The notes under the pieces are model-generated. The model had not been told where the DNA came from. It saw only the letters and a list, made by a program, of their open reading frames with translations, and searched no databases. A stretch of DNA of 64,000 bases. It comes from Meghimatium bilineatum. Taxonomy: Eukaryota > Mollusca > Gastropoda > Stylommatophora > Philomycidae. Positions 24,801-30,535 of this stretch are shown here, piece after piece. Positions within the stretch are counted from its first letter, which is position 1, and each line of letters starts with the position of its first letter. The translations under genes and the position numbers were made by a program. The stretch lies in NCBI GenBank assembly GCA_034231615.1, contig CM067319.1, positions 10,376,891 to 10,440,890 on the forward strand, given 5' to 3'.

Positions 24801-26181
24801 TTTCAGTTCTCATATCTTTCTGTAGTCCATGATTTTTACTCTCATATCTTCCTGTATTTATTATTTCAGTTCTCATATCTTTCTGTAGTCCATGATTTTT
24901 ACTCTCATATCTTCCTGTATTTATTATTTCAGTTCTCATATCTTTCTGTAGTCCATGATTTTTACTCTCATATCTTCCTGTATTTATTATTTTAGTTCTC
25001 ATATCTTTCTGTAGTCCATGATTTTTACTCTCATATCTTCCTGTATTTATTATTTCAGTTCTCATAATTAGTTAGTTAGTCCATCAGTCATTAGATTATT
25101 ATCATTAAAAATTGAGTAAACAAAATAATGCAGTAAAACTGTGCATCACTTGGTAATTAAATATAAAATAAAAATGTGTTAAATAATAGTTTTACATGGA
25201 ACAATACATAGAATACACAACAATACATAGAATACACAACAATACATAGAATACACAACAATACATAGAATACACAACAATACATAGAATACACAACAAT
25301 ACATAGAATACACAACAATACATAGAATACACAACAATACATAGAATATAACACAACAATACATAGAATATAACACAACAATACATAGAATAATACACAT
25401 TACATAGAAGGTAAATATTTTGACCAAATAGTGCCCTTATAAAGACTTGTTTTATTTATTAAAACATCATCTGTGTATTTTTTCATGTAAAACTGATATT
25501 TATCAATATATACATATTTTTTCTATATTTATTTACCAGCATATCATCATCAGCATTGAACTCAGGACACATCCATTGTTGCTCTGATATCTCCTCCTCT
25601 CCTCCAACACACAATATCCACAATTACACGGCTGATATTTAGTCTTTCAAACATTCATTCTTTATCACATCATTCTTTTGTTCATTACTGTAGTTCTCAA
25701 ATCTTCCTGTACTTTGTGATATTTAGTTCTCAAATATTCTTACAACCATTAATTTTAGTTTGTATATCTTCATGCAACCAATGATATTTGTTCTTACATT
25801 TCACCTGATCAGGATGTTAGTCAATGCAACCAATGATATTTGTTCTTATATCTCACCTGATCAGGATGTTAGTCAATGCAACCAATGATATTTGTTCTTA
25901 CATTTCACCTGATCAGTATGTTAGTCAATGCAACCAATGATATTTGTTCTTACATCTCACCTGATCAGGATGTTAGTCATAACATGAGACTGATGACCAA
26001 TGACTGTTTCAACCTACAAGATCTCTTTGATACAGTTACAACTTGCAAACTCTTACCAAACATCCGTCTGCCAAAGAAGCCAGACATTACACTACTATCT
26101 TCACATTCAAGTACATCTGCAGCCATTTCTACAACTCCAGCAGAGACCACATCAGTAACAGTAACAAAAATTCAAGCTTAG
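3799..26181 (+). CDS. BLOC1S3: BLOC1S3, BLOC-1 complex subunit 3 (six coding exons, 208 aa)
   Basis: The gene encodes a subunit of BLOC-1, a cytosolic complex that sorts cargo from endosomes to lysosome-related organelles. Joining 3799-3870, 6464-6569, 14406-14499, 20330-20349, 23389-23510 and 25969-26181 gives 627 nt with every phase matching: 208 residues and a stop. The mammalian protein is about 202 residues as I recall it. The N-terminus (TVVPGEASESDEDDE, residues 7-21) and a second acidic patch (VDGEAPESEEEEID, 33-46) match the paired GEA-acidic motifs of vertebrate BLOC1S3. A helical region (about 92-160) leads to LFDTVTTCKLLPNI (about 157-170), matching the family C-terminus LDIVAGCRLLPDI. 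A Ser/Thr-rich tail ends the protein. The homology is from memory of the family, not from a search. Confidence 0.85.
4255..4640 (-). pseudogene. RT-type LINE C-terminal fragment, in BLOC1S3 intron 1
   Basis: This is a near-duplicate of the minus-strand block at 47935-48200: both share ATACCGATGGTGAAACGTTC and the text encoding an [18 protein letters not shown] C-terminus. It is broken by stops. Confidence 0.65.
4755..4775. repeat. (TA)n microsatellite
   Basis: A short run of TA dinucleotides. Confidence 0.8.
4780..6463 (+). other. rest of BLOC1S3 intron 1, nothing recognised
   Basis: AT-rich intron sequence. Open frames of up to 99 codons occur but show no splice context or family resemblance. 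It ends in a good acceptor, TTTTTCTGATTACAG. Confidence 0.6.
6464..6569 (+). CDS. BLOC1S3: BLOC1S3 exon 2 (residues 25-59)
   Basis: Acceptor TTTTTCTGATTACAG precedes the exon and donor T|GTAAGA follows. The frame reads DEPRSMVVDGEAPESEEEEI, then DTSANSSKKELPYLR, entering in phase 0 and leaving with one extra base. Its acidic GEAPESEEEE motif corresponds to the second GEA-acidic motif of vertebrate BLOC1S3. A different frame is open for 76 codons across this exon but is not the spliced one. Confidence 0.85.
6635..6745. repeat. short minisatellite, ~24-nt unit
   Basis: About four copies of a unit built on TTTTTGGTTGATGGGCCAG lie just after exon 2. Confidence 0.75.
6750..7760 (+). other. BLOC1S3 intron 2, left part, nothing recognised
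   Basis: About 1 kb of unique-looking AT-rich intron. No exon-like frame with splice sites and no repeat unit was seen. Confidence 0.5.
7767..7935. repeat. minisatellite, 30-nt unit
   Basis: Five full copies and a partial of a unit built on CAATGAGTACTAACACACAA. Copies are nearly identical, so it is young. Confidence 0.9.
7980..9003. repeat. minisatellite, 32-nt unit, ~32 copies, with higher-order duplication
   Basis: The unit is built on AAAGTCTGTATAAACAATA plus GTGAGRCTRGG. A shortened unit (GACTAAAAAATGTATAAAC) occurs at about 8473 and again at 8821. The surrounding units repeat with the same 348-bp offset, so a block of about eleven units was duplicated. Long minus-strand open frames here only reflect the repeat. 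Confidence 0.95.
9040..9860. mobile_element. long foldback element, ~820 bp
   Basis: The segments 9050-9165 and 9340-9385 recur in reverse complement at about 9755-9850 and 9540-9585. An example is AATGAATGATCTGTATTAAG on the left against CTTAATACAGATCATTCATT on the right. The spacer is roughly 150 bp. Fragments of the same arm (the ACAAGACAGTTTCAA block and neighbours) lie at 14765-14880 and 40550-40650. Confidence 0.7.
9870..10180 (-). mobile_element. LINE 3'-end type repeat, minus strand
   Basis: Blocks such as TGGTCGGCCTCTAGGTCTAC and GGTAGTCTGCTGATGTGTGC have the look of RT-type LINE 3' regions; no coding content is left. Confidence 0.35.
10436..10447 (+). repeat. target-site duplication, left copy
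   Basis: ATTGTAAATATA occurs here and again at 11924-11935, directly flanking the truncated LINE. Confidence 0.8.
10448..11923 (+). pseudogene. 5'-truncated I-like LINE (RT tail, RNase H, CCHC)
   Basis: This is a near-identical copy of the 3' third of the LINE at 30504-34548, in the opposite orientation and in the sense orientation of the host BLOC1S3 intron 2. It begins inside the RT C-terminal region. It then carries RNase H motifs (VYTDGS, FLTDA, GSEKADQLA) and a CTCG-H-C knuckle. Two breaks make it dead relative to the other copy: an in-frame TGA at 10927-10929 and an extra A in the run at about 11401-11408. A 12-bp target duplication flanks it exactly. The high identity to the other copy indicates recent transposition. 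Confidence 0.9.
11924..11935 (+). repeat. target-site duplication, right copy
   Basis: ATTGTAAATATA follows the GAACGAAAGAAGA 3' end of the truncated LINE. Confidence 0.8.
12096..12500 (-). mobile_element. SINE-B, full-length copy, minus strand
   Basis: In reverse complement it begins near GCGGTTGCATTTGTGGGTCT and ends TTTCTAATCAAGAA, the same ends as the copy at 49460-49851. It is inserted into a small tandem repeat (GCTAAGTCTGGTTGTACCC units) whose pieces lie at 12050-12095 and 12505-12640. Confidence 0.75.
12505..12640. repeat. tandem repeat, ~60-nt unit
   Basis: Two to three copies of a unit built on CTGCCCTAGCAAGCTAAGTC followed by CCACATCTTA and AAGACAACTG. Confidence 0.8.
12790..14040 (+). 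pseudogene. decayed I-like LINE 3' part with RNase H
   Basis: A 211-codon frame (13137-13772) holds an RNase H domain: HVYTDGSAEGAVRNG, NFRAEAVAL, DIFTDCRSLL and GNEKADALS give the D-E-D-D set. A frame change at about 13765 leads to a CPCG..TPEHILQDC knuckle. Upstream, 12823-13077 encodes the linker after RT. It ends in CACAGAAGAAGAAGAA, a GAA tail. It belongs to the same broad clade as the 30.5-kb LINE but to a different lineage. Confidence 0.8.
14406..14499 (+). CDS. BLOC1S3: BLOC1S3 exon 3 (residues 60-90)
   Basis: Acceptor TTTTTATTTCAG precedes it and donor AA|GTATGT follows. The split codon T|TA from exon 2 gives Leu60, then SEHSPLYESLDDITGIPTLS and PKHAGRPKYD, ending with two bases of the next codon. 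The phases agree with exon 2 on the left and with the 20-nt exon on the right. The exon lies in the variable middle part of the protein. Confidence 0.8.
14525..14650 (+). mobile_element. SINE-A, 5' half
   Basis: Reads CCTGCCATGCATGTTGTAAG then GGGTTGGCTACTCCACCCC, the 5' half of the family; the 3' half is missing. Confidence 0.6.
14655..14760. repeat. minisatellite, ~26-nt unit
   Basis: Four copies of a unit built on ATGTAAAACTGTATAACA. Confidence 0.85.
14765..14880. mobile_element. arm of the 9.0-kb foldback family, solitary
   Basis: The run from CAATGAATGAGGACTATCAA through ATACAAGGCAGTTTAAACAT resembles the left arm at 9040-9110 and the block at 40550-40650. Confidence 0.4.
15055..15310. 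repeat. minisatellite, ~24-nt unit
   Basis: About eleven imperfect copies of TTGACATGTACTGRCACTTG units. Confidence 0.9.
15390..17855. repeat. 2.5-kb minisatellite, 40-nt unit with a 33-nt variant
   Basis: Roughly 63 copies of a unit built on GTGTAGCAGCTAGCTAGATT then AGTGGCACCACTTGTCACTT; the shorter variant drops CACTTGT. Each unit contains the self-complementary AGCTAGCT or a variant of it. Blocks of long and short units recur in the same order, indicating higher-order duplication. It lies in BLOC1S3 intron 3. Confidence 0.97.
18118..18240. repeat. TA/TG-rich low-complexity stretch
   Basis: A run of ATATAT followed by TGTGTG-like sequence. Confidence 0.7.
18370..19130 (-). pseudogene. 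decayed RNase H-bearing LINE 3' part
   Basis: A 107-codon minus-strand frame (18801-19124) holds SPQKAEAIKTATELI and VIFTDSKLVLEAL, the E and third D regions of a LINE RNase H. Further downstream on that strand, broken frames read LRTGHARINSHLN and a C..C..H..C block. It differs from the other two RNase H lineages here. Confidence 0.65.
19135..20329 (+). other. BLOC1S3 intron 3, right part
   Basis: A 144-codon minus-strand open frame (19316-19750) has no recognised motif and no start context. It may be chance or an old element. From about 19980 the sequence is T-rich and ends in the acceptor TTTCAATTTCAG. Confidence 0.4.
20330..20349 (+). CDS. BLOC1S3: BLOC1S3 exon 4, 20-nt microexon (residues 91-98)
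   Basis: The 20 bases TGTTTTAAACAGAAAATTGT lie between acceptor TTTCAATTTCAG and consensus donor GTAAGT. They complete the AA left by exon 3 (Asn91), encode VLNRKL and leave a T that makes Trp98 with the GG of exon 5. Without it, exons 3 and 5 are out of phase. The resulting VLNRKLWESNLSL aligns with LLQLRLAESQARL of human BLOC1S3 as I recall it. Confidence 0.75.
20400..20525. repeat. minisatellite, 21-nt unit
   Basis: Six copies of AACAGGATATGTGAACATTG units. Confidence 0.9.
20580..21010. repeat. minisatellite, ~24-nt unit, ~17 copies
   Basis: Units built on TATAACCAGGTCTGTTTATG with variants; two blocks carry GTTCTAGCTAGATCAGTTTA. The plus-strand open frames are a by-product. Confidence 0.9.
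21116..21480 (-). pseudogene. LINE-R 3' end with partial RNase H
   Basis: In reverse complement it runs from VRGNKRADLLAGNAAIDG, the last RNase H motif, to the element end TTCCTAATCAAGAATC. The same 3' part is present at 63552-64000 (minus) and, more diverged, at 51960-52575 (plus). Confidence 0.75.
21490..21640. repeat. minisatellite, 22-nt unit
   Basis: Five to six copies of GGGCTAGTGGGAATGAATTG units. Confidence 0.9.
21992..22250. mobile_element. foldback (MITE-like) element with TTAGGG-like loop, copy 1
   Basis: Arms of about 90 bp are near-perfect reverse complements (left from AGTACAAGTAGATGCCACCA, right ending in its reverse). The loop holds TTTAGGGTTAGGGTTAGG on one side and AACTAACCCTAACTG on the other. 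Copy 2 is at 50649-50920 and a decayed copy 3 at 58015-58240. Confidence 0.85.
22560..22910 (+). pseudogene. LINE C-terminal fragment with C2H2 finger
   Basis: A 108-codon frame reads GKRSSGGQKKHFKDHLKSSL, then CSINPSSWETTALDR, and ends in a finger-like CNRTFRARIGLIRHLRTH with the first Cys replaced by Tyr (HSYMHC). This is the familiar C-terminus of an endonuclease-RT LINE family of animals. The upstream part is absent. Confidence 0.75.
22915..23388 (+). other. end of BLOC1S3 intron 4, nothing recognised
   Basis: AT-rich. A small SINE-A-like stretch may lie at 23230-23290 (CCAACAGAATGTAGTCCAGG). It ends in acceptor TTTTAATCTACCAG. Confidence 0.5.
23389..23510 (+). CDS. BLOC1S3: BLOC1S3 exon 5 (residues 98-138)
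   Basis: Acceptor CTACCAG precedes the exon and donor CAG|GTTTGT follows. The frame reads ESNLSLCNNISGLVSQTYLS, then AAKEITNCSQQLTKSQVSLQ, entering with two bases of a split codon and leaving in phase 0. The heptad-like helix matches the conserved helical part of BLOC1S3 (SGVYRRAGRDVAALASRL in the human protein as I recall it). Confidence 0.88.
23590..23795. mobile_element. small foldback element
   Basis: AACCAAAAGGCCTTTATCAG (23645-23664) faces TTAATAAAGGCCTTTTGGTC (about 23725-23744), and the outer GTGAATCACTG faces CAGTGATTCAT. The arms are about 60 bp with a spacer of about 60 bp. Confidence 0.75.
23940..24245. repeat. minisatellite, 35-nt unit
   Basis: Nine copies of CCACAGAGCCAGACACAATC units. 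They are open on the minus strand only because of the repeat. Confidence 0.95.
24330..24600 (-). mobile_element. LINE 3'-end type repeat, minus strand
   Basis: Blocks such as GTCCAGTCCTTGATATTATC and CCATACCACCGGAGTTTACG resemble LINE 3' regions; there is no coding content. Confidence 0.35.
24725..25065. repeat. minisatellite, 63-nt unit; every unit carries an acceptor-like motif
   Basis: About 5.4 copies. Each unit ends TGTATTTATTATTTCAG (TTTTAG in one), a good 3' splice-site look-alike in sense orientation. The AGs fall near 24806, 24869, 24932, 24995 and 25058, all inside BLOC1S3 intron 5. Confidence 0.95.
25197..25400. repeat. minisatellite, 19-nt unit
   Basis: About eleven copies of AATACATAGAATACACAAC. 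Confidence 0.95.
25773..25980 (+). repeat. 52-nt tandem repeat containing the splice acceptor of the last BLOC1S3 exon
   Basis: Four copies of a unit that includes TTCTTACATYTCACCTGATCAG followed by GATGTTAGTCA. The exon would begin at 25813, 25865, 25917 or 25969; only the last continues in an open frame. Copies 1 and 2 would give DVSQCNQ and a stop. Copy 3 has T as its first exon base. Confidence 0.9.
25969..26181 (+). CDS. BLOC1S3: BLOC1S3 exon 6, terminal (residues 139-208)
   Basis: With the acceptor TCACCTGATCAG, phase 0 matches exon 5. The frame reads DVSHNMRLMTNDCFNLQDLF, then DTVTTCKLLPNIRLPKKPDI, and a tail rich in Ser, Thr and Ala ending VTKIQA and TAG. The block LFDTVTTCKLLPNI aligns with LDIVAGCRLLPDI near the C-terminus of human BLOC1S3 as I recall it. 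The Ser/Thr tail is lineage-specific. An open frame continues upstream through the repeat but has no support as coding. Confidence 0.88.
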   Translation, partial: DVSHNMRLMTNDCFNLQDLFDTVTTCKLLPNIRLPKKPDITLLSSHSSTSAAISTTPAETTSVTVTKIQA

Positions 26182-26425
26182 ACGTTTTGCCATCATTTGT
26201 TATATAATTTGCATTGTCTTCATCAAAATTATAATTATTTTTGTTAATTTTAATTTAAGTTTATTTTAATATAATGTACAGTACTTGTTAGTTCAAAGTT
26301 CGTTTTGGGTATTTAGAAATTTCCATATGCCAGGGACCACAAGAAGTGGATGATACAAGATTCCAGAGTGATTAAAAATATTAGTTTAATCAGATGAAAT
26401 GATGTGGTCAACCTGAGACCAGCCA
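26182..26425 (+). other. probable BLOC1S3 3' UTR start
   Basis: AT-rich sequence after the stop codon. No canonical AATAAA occurs before the array at 26430; the nearest seen is at 27331. Confidence 0.4.
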
Positions 26426-26429
26426 TGAG

Positions 26430-26910
26430 ACTTGTATTGGATATCTGATAATCCTGAGATTTTATCTTATAACCCTGAGACTTTATCTTATAACCCTGAA
26501 AATTGTATTGGATATCTGGTAATCCTGAGATTTTATCTTATCACCCTGAGACTTTATCTTATAACCCTGAGACTTTATCTTATTACCCTGAGACTTTATC
26601 TTATTACCCTGAGACTTTATCTTATTACCCTGAGACTTTATCTTATTACCCTGAGACTTTATCTTATTACCCTGAGACTTTATCTTATTACCCTGAGACT
26701 TTATCTTATTACCCTGAGACTTTATCTTATAACCCTGAAAATTGTATTGGATATCTGGTAATCCTGAGATTTTATCTTATAACCCTGAGACTTTATCTTA
26801 TTACCCTGAGACTTTATCTTATAACCCTGAGAATTTATTGGATATCTTATAACCCTGAGAATTTATCTTATTACCCTGAGACTTTATCTGATAGCCCTGA
26901 GATTTATATT
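26430..26910. repeat. minisatellite, 21-nt unit, ~22 copies
   Basis: Units of ATTACCCTGAGACTTTATCT plus T, interrupted by a longer variant with AATTGTATTGGATATCTG. The unit is a multiple of three, so open frames run through it without meaning. Confidence 0.95.
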
Positions 26911-26949
26911 AGATATACAGATATATATTTGTTTAAAGTGAATTAAAAA

Positions 26950-27080
26950 AGAAGAAGAATATTAGATATGAGAACTATATGAAAACTATATAAGAACTGT
27001 GTGAGAATTATATGAAAACTATGAAACATGTATGAGAACTATATGAAAACTATGAGACATGTATGAGAACTATATGAGAC
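26950..27080. repeat. minisatellite, ~20-nt unit
   Basis: Copies of ATGAGAACTATATGAAAACT. Confidence 0.85.
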
Positions 27081-27107
27081 CAGTGCAAATCTCTTTTCCT
27101 CCCATTT

Positions 27108-27195
27108 GTATTCTTGATTAAATACCAGTATCATAGTGCAGAGGACATTGTCTAAGTGGTCCACTTTCCATTCCAGCAGCCAATCAAGAATGTCT
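27108..27195 (-). mobile_element. SINE-B / LINE-R 3' end, decayed
   Basis: TTCTTGATTAAATACCAG, then CATTCCAGCAGCCAATC, matches the reverse complement of the family 3' end. Confidence 0.5.
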
Positions 27196-27330
27196 TGATT
27201 TTTCAACTTATGTAATCTGGTTTTCATTAGTTACATTTATTTTCATAATCTTTATCTTATGTATATCTAAGCCTATTTGTATATCCAAGCCTATTTGTAT
27301 ATTCAAGCCTATATGCAGTTAGATTGAGAT

Positions 27331-27336
27331 AATAAA
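27331..27336 (+). terminator. candidate AATAAA poly(A) signal
   Basis: AATAAA on the plus strand 1.15 kb after the BLOC1S3 stop; the first canonical hexamer noted. Its use is uncertain. Confidence 0.25.
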
Positions 27337-27569
27337 CATACTTTTTAAAATTTCAATTAATTTTCCGTGATCAGTTCTTATAAATTCATTGATTTTGTTC
27401 GTGTATAACAAGGAAGACAAATCAACGGCTGTTAAAAACAATTAGCGTACAGAGAGGCTAGCTTCTGAACGGTTAATTTTAGGTTATTGTGGCTTTCCCA
27501 TAATTTATTTTGCAGAGACACTCCTGTGGGCCAGACTGTTGATATATATATATTTCAATTGATACTTCA

Positions 27570-28065
27570 CGTCCATAAATATCTTGGTGCTGGTTGATGG
27601 AGATGTTAGATCATTCATTGATGTTGACGCTGCAGAAAATGATGTGATCATCTATATTAATGTATTAATGTATCCGCCATTCATCTTCAATACTGTGCTT
27701 GGGATTCTTCTGCACAATTCTGTGGAAAATCTGTCACAGAAGGCAGTGGTCCCTTCACCACAACCATGAAGTATTACGATGGAGATAAAATCTGTGATGA
27801 AGGCACATTCATGGTTGGTATCATACCGGGGCCTGAACTTCTAGTTAAGGGTGCAAAGAATACGGTCACTGTCTCTTTCCAGTCATGCTGTAGGAGGTGA
27901 TTACGGAAAGTTGGGGGATATTCTGACGTCCTTATCGACTGTGAAATAATCATTATTTTCGTATCTTGTCTCAATTTCTTACTTGTGTCTTCTATCAAAT
28001 AAAACCCATGGGTGATAAAGAGATGCCAGCAAGCAGACATTGAACCTTGGTCCTTTTGAGGCAGA
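27570..28065. repeat. interspersed repeat related to 1600-2095
   Basis: The block TATCTTGTCTCAATTTCTTA to GAAGAGAAA resembles 1660-1760. An 88-codon minus-strand frame is not recognised. Confidence 0.4.
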
Positions 28066-28138
28066 TTCCTAGGTGAAGAGAAATTCTAGATATATCATCA
28101 GTGCTGATGGGTCAACAAATTTGACAGAAGAATAATGC

Positions 28139-28270
28139 ATGTGGTTGCATCTGTGGGTCTCACCAATGGCCCACTAGACATACCATCCATGCAACAGAAA
28201 ACCTTAGTGGATGACATGCCGTTATATTGAGGTTATCTTCTTATAGAAGCTTCATGGCATGTCATCTATA
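28139..28270 (+). mobile_element. SINE-B, 5' third
   Basis: GTGGTTGCATCTGTGGGTCT to CTTCATGGCATGTCATCTAT matches the first ~130 bp of 49460-49851; the rest is absent. Confidence 0.65.
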
Positions 28271-28274
28271 CAGT

Positions 28275-29050
28275 TATGATTTTGTTTTGTTGATGAAATG
28301 TTTTTCATGTTTGCCTGAATATATATGTATGCACCCTCTGTGGTTGGGAGGGAGCCAGAGATGTACTGTGCAGCACTGAGGAGGAGGAAACTGACATCAC
28401 TGTTTTTCCTATGGCTGAGGCCCATCATAGAGGCACAGTGACTCAAGATGTGACAATCCTTTTGACTTGAACATTTGGTTGCAGGCCTGGAGCAATAGAG
28501 AAGTTCGGCATAACCAGTAGTCAATAGGTTAATGAACACAGTGAACCCTATCTTGGCTACAGTGGCTGGGAGCAGTGCATAGGTTGAAACCTACCTTCCT
28601 GGAGGTGTGATAGTTATTCTCTGGCTCTGTCCCGGGGTGGGCCGAAAATCCACAGACTTCCCAGCAATATGATGCCATCTAATTGCATTAGGTCAAAGGG
28701 CATGAGCCCATGGACCACTGGATCAGCAACCAACGAACCAACCGACAGAAGAATAATGACAGTTTACAAAGAAGTGTGTGCTGTGTTCCTGGCTTGATGT
28801 TATAATATTGGCAGGACATCATAATCCTGGCAGGATGTGATAATCCTGGCAGGACGTGATAATCCTGGTGCATTGGAATGCCTCCCTTCAAGACTAAACA
28901 TTCATCCATAAATCCCTCTTACACATCCGTGTCCTTGATACCTTATACAAGTCCATGTGTCACCTTGGTTACACAACTGAGAAGTACCTGTGCTTTTCTC
29001 AGAAAGGCTATGCCAAGAGCTACCTGCTTAAGGGGAATATTTCATCATTA
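28275..29050. other. intergenic stretch with unassigned repeat-like sequence
   Basis: The 28680-29000 part resembles 1860-2050. The 28275-28680 part looks like decayed element sequence (minus-strand frame of 95 codons), but no domain was recognised. A triplicated GATAATCCTGGCAGGA unit lies at 28810-28870. Confidence 0.35.
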
Positions 29051-29059
29051 TTGTGGTTG

Positions 29060-29150
29060 ATATCATAGGGCTACTCTCACACACACACACAGATACTCTT
29101 CTCGCACCCACACATACTATTCTCACACACACACATACTAATTTACTCAA
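29060..29150. repeat. (AC)n-rich stretch
   Basis: ACACACAC runs interspersed with ATACTATTCTC. Confidence 0.7.
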
Positions 29151-29169
29151 CAAATATGATCCACAAAGT

Positions 29170-29470
29170 GGAATATGAGTCGTCTGCAATGGCTGAAATT
29201 GTTAATGCAATCCGCAACCAGAAGTAGCGCCTTCATATTTGTACCTGGACATGCAGGTATTGATGGTAATGAACGAGCTGATCGGCATGGTCAGAGTATC
29301 CAGAGAGACACCAGATCATTCTTATATAATCAATGCATTGATTGGTCTCGTCCATTCAGAAAATTTTCAGAAGTGTGAATAATAGTCACTCTCAAGATTG
29401 CCAGAGATTGGAGTAAAGATAGATATAGCTCAGAAAGAGAAACGGTGTATGAAGAAACCAATAAATGAAC
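29170..29470 (+). pseudogene. RNase H fragment of a LINE
   Basis: The 67-codon frame 29175-29378 reads FIFVPGHAGIDGNERADRHG, the last RNase H motif; nothing upstream or downstream is intact. Confidence 0.65.
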
Positions 29471-29739
29471 ACTAGACTAACTCTGAGACTCTGCACTCGG
29501 ATGAATTTGTTGAAATAGAGATCAAAGCACCCACAGATTTGCCAGGTCTATGTTGATAACCTACATACATAAATGACCAAAGATCATCAGTTTTTGTCAA
29601 GTGTCTACTGAATCATCTTCAATGCAGAATTTTAATTGTTGTCAAGTGTCTACTGAATCATCTTGAATACAGTGATGTTAAGATCTACGGTAGTTAGGGG
29701 TAGACTTAAATTTAGTAGATGGACATGGCGATAGCAGTT

Positions 29740-29995
29740 CCTGTCTAACTTTGTGTAGTGAGAACAGATCATGTCTAACTTTGTGTAGTGAGAACAGATC
29801 TTATCTAACTTTGTGTAGTGAGAACAGACCCTGTCTAACTTTGTGTAGTGAGAACAGATCATGTCTAACTTTGTGTAGTGAGAACAGAGCATGTCTAACT
29901 TTGTGTAGTGAGAACAGATCATGTCTAACTTTGTGTAGTGAGAACAGATCATGTCTAACTTTGTGTAGTGGGAGCAGATCATGTCTAACTTTTTC
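29740..29995. repeat. minisatellite, 30-nt unit, ~8 copies
   Basis: Units of GTCTAACTTTGTGTAGTGAG plus AACAGATCAT. Open frames on both strands follow from the 30-nt period. Confidence 0.95.
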
Positions 29996-30087
29996 AGAAC
30001 TCAACATTTTGTAAGGTTTATTAATACAGTGGAATCCCTCTATAGAACATCCTTTTAGAATAAATTTTCCTATTTCCAATTAAATTA

Positions 30088-30190
30088 TCTTCTTCATTCA
30101 ATCTCAAACTCCTGCTCAGCAGTAGGATGTAATCAGGAAAACAGAATGTGTTGTGTTAGGTTTACAGCTTGATATCTGTCTTTAAAATAG
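30088..30190 (-). mobile_element. SINE-A, 3' part, minus strand
   Basis: TCAATCTCAAACTCCTGCTC then GGATGTAATC match the 3' region of the family in reverse. Confidence 0.6.
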
Positions 30191-30382
30191 ACCATCAGCA
30201 ACATTTTTGGTGATGTGATGTAGCACCCCACCCCCAATTTATTACATGGTGGATTGGGACCACACTGTTGCTATTCTTTGTTCCAAAGCAACACACTGAA
30301 AAATGTATTCATTTGTAACCTGTAATGATTATTTTATATATAACCTTTAGTAAACATTTGTAGAATGAATGAGTCAGGGATG

Positions 30383-30389
<7 letters not shown>

Positions 30390-30420
<31 letters not shown>
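30390..30420. repeat. (GA)n microsatellite
   Basis: About 14 GA units. Confidence 0.95.
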
Positions 30421-30423
<3 letters not shown>

Positions 30424-30491
30424 TCAATTTGGAAGTTATATCGTTCTTTTCAGATCTCACATTTTTGTGTTTAATTTCTGGGTCCACTAAC

Positions 30492-30503
30492 AACATACAA
30501 TAT
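30492..30503. repeat. 12-bp flanking repeat of the LINE, left
   Basis: AACATACAATAT abuts the 3' end of the LINE (minus strand) and recurs at 34549-34560. It is probably the target-site duplication, with the caveat that the adjacent minisatellite unit itself contains this 12-mer. Confidence 0.7.
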
Positions 30504-30535
30504 TCTTCTTCTTCTTTCGTTCACTTGAAACATGT

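Noticed and set aside
24715..25427. Minus-strand frames of 68-116 codons
   Set aside because: Generated by the 63-nt and 19-nt arrays.
25876..25968. Upstream extension of the last BLOC1S3 frame
   Set aside because: The extension reads through the 52-nt repeat; the phase-matched acceptor at 25968/25969 explains the conserved part.
26432..26946. Plus-strand frames of 109 and 147 codons
   Set aside because: The 21-nt repeat unit is a multiple of three without stops, so open frames are automatic.
29650..30079. Regular 30-nt repeats resembling a CRISPR array
   Set aside because: Units are contiguous with no unique spacers, and the window is eukaryotic.
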